Assembly (NCBI RefSeq): GCF_029714285.1
Contig: NZ_CP121663.1
Span: forward strand, 1,364,001-1,428,000
From: Rhizobium sp. CB3090
Lineage (GTDB): Bacteria > Pseudomonadota > Alphaproteobacteria > Rhizobiales > Rhizobiaceae
Length of the DNA: 64,000 bases
Direction: 5' to 3'
Positions 61,923 through 64,000 of this stretch are shown here, piece by piece; position 1 is the first letter of the stretch; every line of letters begins with the position of its first letter. Position numbers and translations under genes: made by a program. Below the pieces are notes generated by a model. That model ran no database searches. It had not been told where the DNA came from and worked only from the letters and a program-made list of their open reading frames with translations.

Positions 61923-63329
61923 ATGGATAGCGAAGAATTCCGTCATTGGTCTCGAAAAGTCGCCGACTGGGGCACCGATTATCGCGCGGGCCTGCGCGAG
62001 CGGCCGGTACGGGCACAGACGAAACCTGGCGATATCGCCCGGCAAATCGCCGATTCAGCACCGGAAGCGGGCGAGGAGATGGAAGCGATCTTCGCCGATT
62101 TCGAGCGCATCATCCCGGATGGTCTAACGCACTGGCAGCATCCTCGCTTCTTCGCCTATTTCCCGGCGAATGCTGCGCCGGTCTCGGTGATCGCAGACTA
62201 TCTCGTCACCTCCATCGCCGCCCAGTGCATGCTATGGCAGACCTCGCCGGCGGCGACTGAGCTTGAAACTTGCGTGGTCGGCTGGCTGCGACAAGCTATG
62301 GGACTTCCGGACGGTTTTGCCGGCCTCATCCAGGATTCCGCCTCGACTGCGACGCTCGCCGCCGTACTGGTGATGCGCGAAAAGGCCCTCGGCTGGAAGG
62401 GCAACAGCGAGGGGCTTTCAGCGCAAAAGGCCGTACGCGTCTACGCCTCAAAACAAGTGCACACCTCCATTGACCGGGCGATCTGGATAGCCGGCATCGG
62501 CGAGGCAAATCTGGTACGCATTCCCACCAAAGGCCCGCTCAATGGCATGGACCCCGAAGCGCTGGATGCCGCGATCAAGGCCGACCTTGCCGCCGGCCAT
62601 ATCCCGGCCGGCATCATCGCCTGCACCGGCGGCACCTCGATCGGCGCCTGCGACCCGATCCGCGCGGTTGCTGAAGTCGCGAAGGCGCACGGGCTCTACC
62701 TGCATGTCGACGCCGCCTGGGCCGGTTCCGCGATGATCTGCCCCGAGTTCCGCAAGCTTTGGGACGGCGTCGAGGCCGCGGACTCCATCGTCTTCAACCC
62801 TCACAAATGGCTCGGTGCCAATTTCGACTGCTCGGTACAGTTCATCCGCAGTCCGGAAGACCAGGTACGCACGCTCGCCATCCAGCCGGAATATCTGAAG
62901 ACGCACGGCCATGACGGTATCATCAACTATTCCGAATGGTCCGTGCCGCTCGGCCGTCGGTTTCGCGCGCTGAAACTCTGGTTTCTTATGCGCTATCACG
63001 GGCTTGAAGGGCTGCGTACCATGATCCGCAACCATGTGGCCTGGTCGCAAGAGCTGGCTAAACGGCTTGCCGCCGAACCGGATTTCGAACTCGTCAGCGA
63101 GCCGGTGCTGTCGCTCTTTTCCTTCCGCCATAAAGGTGGTGAGGACGTCGACCGCCACAACATTGCACTGGTCAACGCCATCAACGACGATGGCCGCATC
63201 TATCTCACGCAAACCCGCGTCGACGGGCGTATCGCTATCCGCTTCCAGGCAGGCCAGTTCGAGATGACCCGCGATGACGCCGACACGGCCTTCACGGTGA
63301 TCACCGAGATTGCCCGCAGCTTGACATAG
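61923..63329 (+). CDS. Group II PLP decarboxylase (aromatic-L-amino-acid type)
   Basis: A 468-residue enzyme of the AADC/tyrosine decarboxylase family: WQHPRFFAYFPANAAPVSVI, LIQDSASTATLAAVLVMR, LHVDAAWAGSAM (PLP Asp) and FNPHKWLGANFDCS with Schiff-base Lys295. It probably decarboxylates tyrosine, DOPA or a related amino acid to an amine, which links aromatic amino acids to the amine branch of this locus. The exact substrate cannot be read. Confidence 0.9.
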   Translation: MDSEEFRHWSRKVADWGTDYRAGLRERPVRAQTKPGDIARQIADSAPEAGEEMEAIFADFERIIPDGLTHWQHPRFFAYFPANAAPVSVIADYLVTSIAAQCMLWQTSPAATELETCVVGWLRQAMGLPDGFAGLIQDSASTATLAAVLVMREKALGWKGNSEGLSAQKAVRVYASKQVHTSIDRAIWIAGIGEANLVRIPTKGPLNGMDPEALDAAIKADLAAGHIPAGIIACTGGTSIGACDPIRAVAEVAKAHGLYLHVDAAWAGSAMICPEFRKLWDGVEAADSIVFNPHKWLGANFDCSVQFIRSPEDQVRTLAIQPEYLKTHGHDGIINYSEWSVPLGRRFRALKLWFLMRYHGLEGLRTMIRNHVAWSQELAKRLAAEPDFELVSEPVLSLFSFRHKGGEDVDRHNIALVNAINDDGRIYLTQTRVDGRIAIRFQAGQFEMTRDDADTAFTVITEIARSLT

Positions 63330-63338
63330 GAGACCATT

Positions 63339-64000
63339 TTGACCGAACGGCCCCGCCTCGCCAGCTTTTCCCACCGCGGCACCCTGAAATATGGTCTCGT
63401 CAAGACCGATGGTGTCGTCGACCTCTCTGCCCGCCATGGCGCGACATGGCCGACGCTGCGCGAAGTGATCGAGGCCGGTCGTCTCGATCAACTCGCCGAG
63501 GAAGCCAAGGACTTGAAGCCGGATTTCGCGCTTGACGACATCCGCTTCGAAATTCCCATTCCGTCGCCGGAAAAGATCATTTGCGTCGGGGTCAATTTCC
63601 CCGACCGCAATGAGGAATACAAGGATGGCCAGGCGGCACCTTCCAATCCCTCGCTGTTCATCCGCTTTCCGCGCTCCTTCACCGGACACGACCAGCCGCT
63701 GATCCGGCCGCCGGAAAGCCCGCAGCTCGACTATGAAGGCGAGATAGTCATTGTTATCGGCAAGGGTGGCCGCCGGATCGCGGAAGCCGATGCCTTCTCC
63801 CATATCGCCGCCCTGTCGCTCTGCAACGAAGGCACGATCCGAGATTGGGTGCGCCATGCGAAGTTCAACGTCACCCAGGGCAAGAACTTCGATCGCACGG
63901 GCGCGATCGGCCCCTGGCTGATCCCCTTCACGGATGCTGCGCAGCTTGAAGACATCGAACTCACGACCCGCGTCAATGGCGAAGTTCGCCAGAGCGACCG
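63339..64000 (+). CDS. hpaG: FAA hydrolase-family enzyme (HpaG-like), 3' end beyond window
   Basis: The frame begins at a TTG (63339) with AGGAGA five bases upstream and is open to the right edge (220 codons). IICVGVNFPDRNEEYKDG, the metal-binding DYEGEIVIVIGK, and GYT-equivalent NEGTIRDWVRHAKFNVTQGK show the fumarylacetoacetate hydrolase fold of 5-oxopent-3-ene-tricarboxylate decarboxylase / HHDD isomerase. The step after HpaF is expected here. HpaH and HpaI would be sought beyond 64 kb. Confidence 0.88.
   Translation, partial: MTERPRLASFSHRGTLKYGLVKTDGVVDLSARHGATWPTLREVIEAGRLDQLAEEAKDLKPDFALDDIRFEIPIPSPEKIICVGVNFPDRNEEYKDGQAAPSNPSLFIRFPRSFTGHDQPLIRPPESPQLDYEGEIVIVIGKGGRRIAEADAFSHIAALSLCNEGTIRDWVRHAKFNVTQGKNFDRTGAIGPWLIPFTDAAQLEDIELTTRVNGEVRQSD

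Noticed and set aside
62448..63857. 469-codon minus-strand frame
   Set aside because: Antisense to the PLP decarboxylase and FAA hydrolase genes; low-complexity translation without motifs.

Overview
The window looks like a high-GC alphaproteobacterial replicon, most likely Rhizobiaceae (Rhizobium or Sinorhizobium type). Supporting this are small proteins typical of rhizobia (DUF982, DUF3008, a TFPASDP-motif protein), an alternative caa3-type oxidase resembling CoxMNOP, and many intergenic sites fitting the alphaproteobacterial general-stress sigma factor EcfG/RpoE2 (GGAAC-N16-NNTT). No tRNA, rRNA or CRISPR array was seen. The clustering of accessory, stress and catabolic genes would fit a large plasmid or chromid, but that is inference.

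Layout. 1-3.3 kb: an NAD-dependent epimerase (cut by the left edge) diverging from an MDR dehydrogenase and a Gfo/Idh/MocA oxidoreductase. 3.5-10.2 kb: a diheme cytochrome c converging on a seven-gene caa3 oxidase operon that reads leftward (cytochrome c, subunits II, I and III, a small membrane protein, CtaG, cytochrome c). 10.7-18.1 kb: a helix-hairpin-helix protein, a PRTase-kinase fusion, inositol-phosphate synthase with a phosphatase and a glycosidase-like protein, then an F420-hydrogenase-beta-like protein with a polysaccharide pyruvyl transferase. 18.3-36.9 kb: a stress-type region of small proteins, SDRs, DUF72, PQQ-type sugar dehydrogenase, PPOX protein, Nramp-like transporter with two PRC-barrel proteins and a GH15 enzyme, containing several gene remnants (phospholipase D, EEP phosphatase, YbhB-like). 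37-43.1 kb: one five-gene cluster (TPP enzyme, enolase-superfamily enzyme, duplicated membrane protein, gluconate-dehydrogenase-type small subunit, GMC flavoprotein). 43.4-44.4 kb: an ISL3-type transposase remnant.

45.3-64 kb is a catabolic cluster for 4-hydroxyphenylacetate and homoprotocatechuate. It has an AraC regulator, HpaB/HpaC, an aldehyde dehydrogenase, an APC permease, an IclR regulator, then a long forward run: Tm-1-like protein, HAD hydrolase, two class III PLP enzymes, an APH-fold kinase, HpaF, HpaE, HpaD, a semialdehyde dehydrogenase, an aromatic amino acid decarboxylase-type enzyme and an FAA hydrolase cut by the right edge. One class III enzyme has the signature of amino-alcohol-phosphate phospho-lyases and sits directly before the kinase. 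My main hypothesis is that this locus degrades aromatic amines, including beta-hydroxylated ones such as octopamine or noradrenaline, by phosphorylation and phospho-lyase deamination feeding the homoprotocatechuate meta-cleavage route.

The other main observations are the dense set of EcfG-like promoters left of 43 kb and none recognised in front of the hpa genes, a caa3 subunit I lacking the usual K- and D-channel residues, and a membrane protein made of an ungapped 137-residue duplication with matching histidines.
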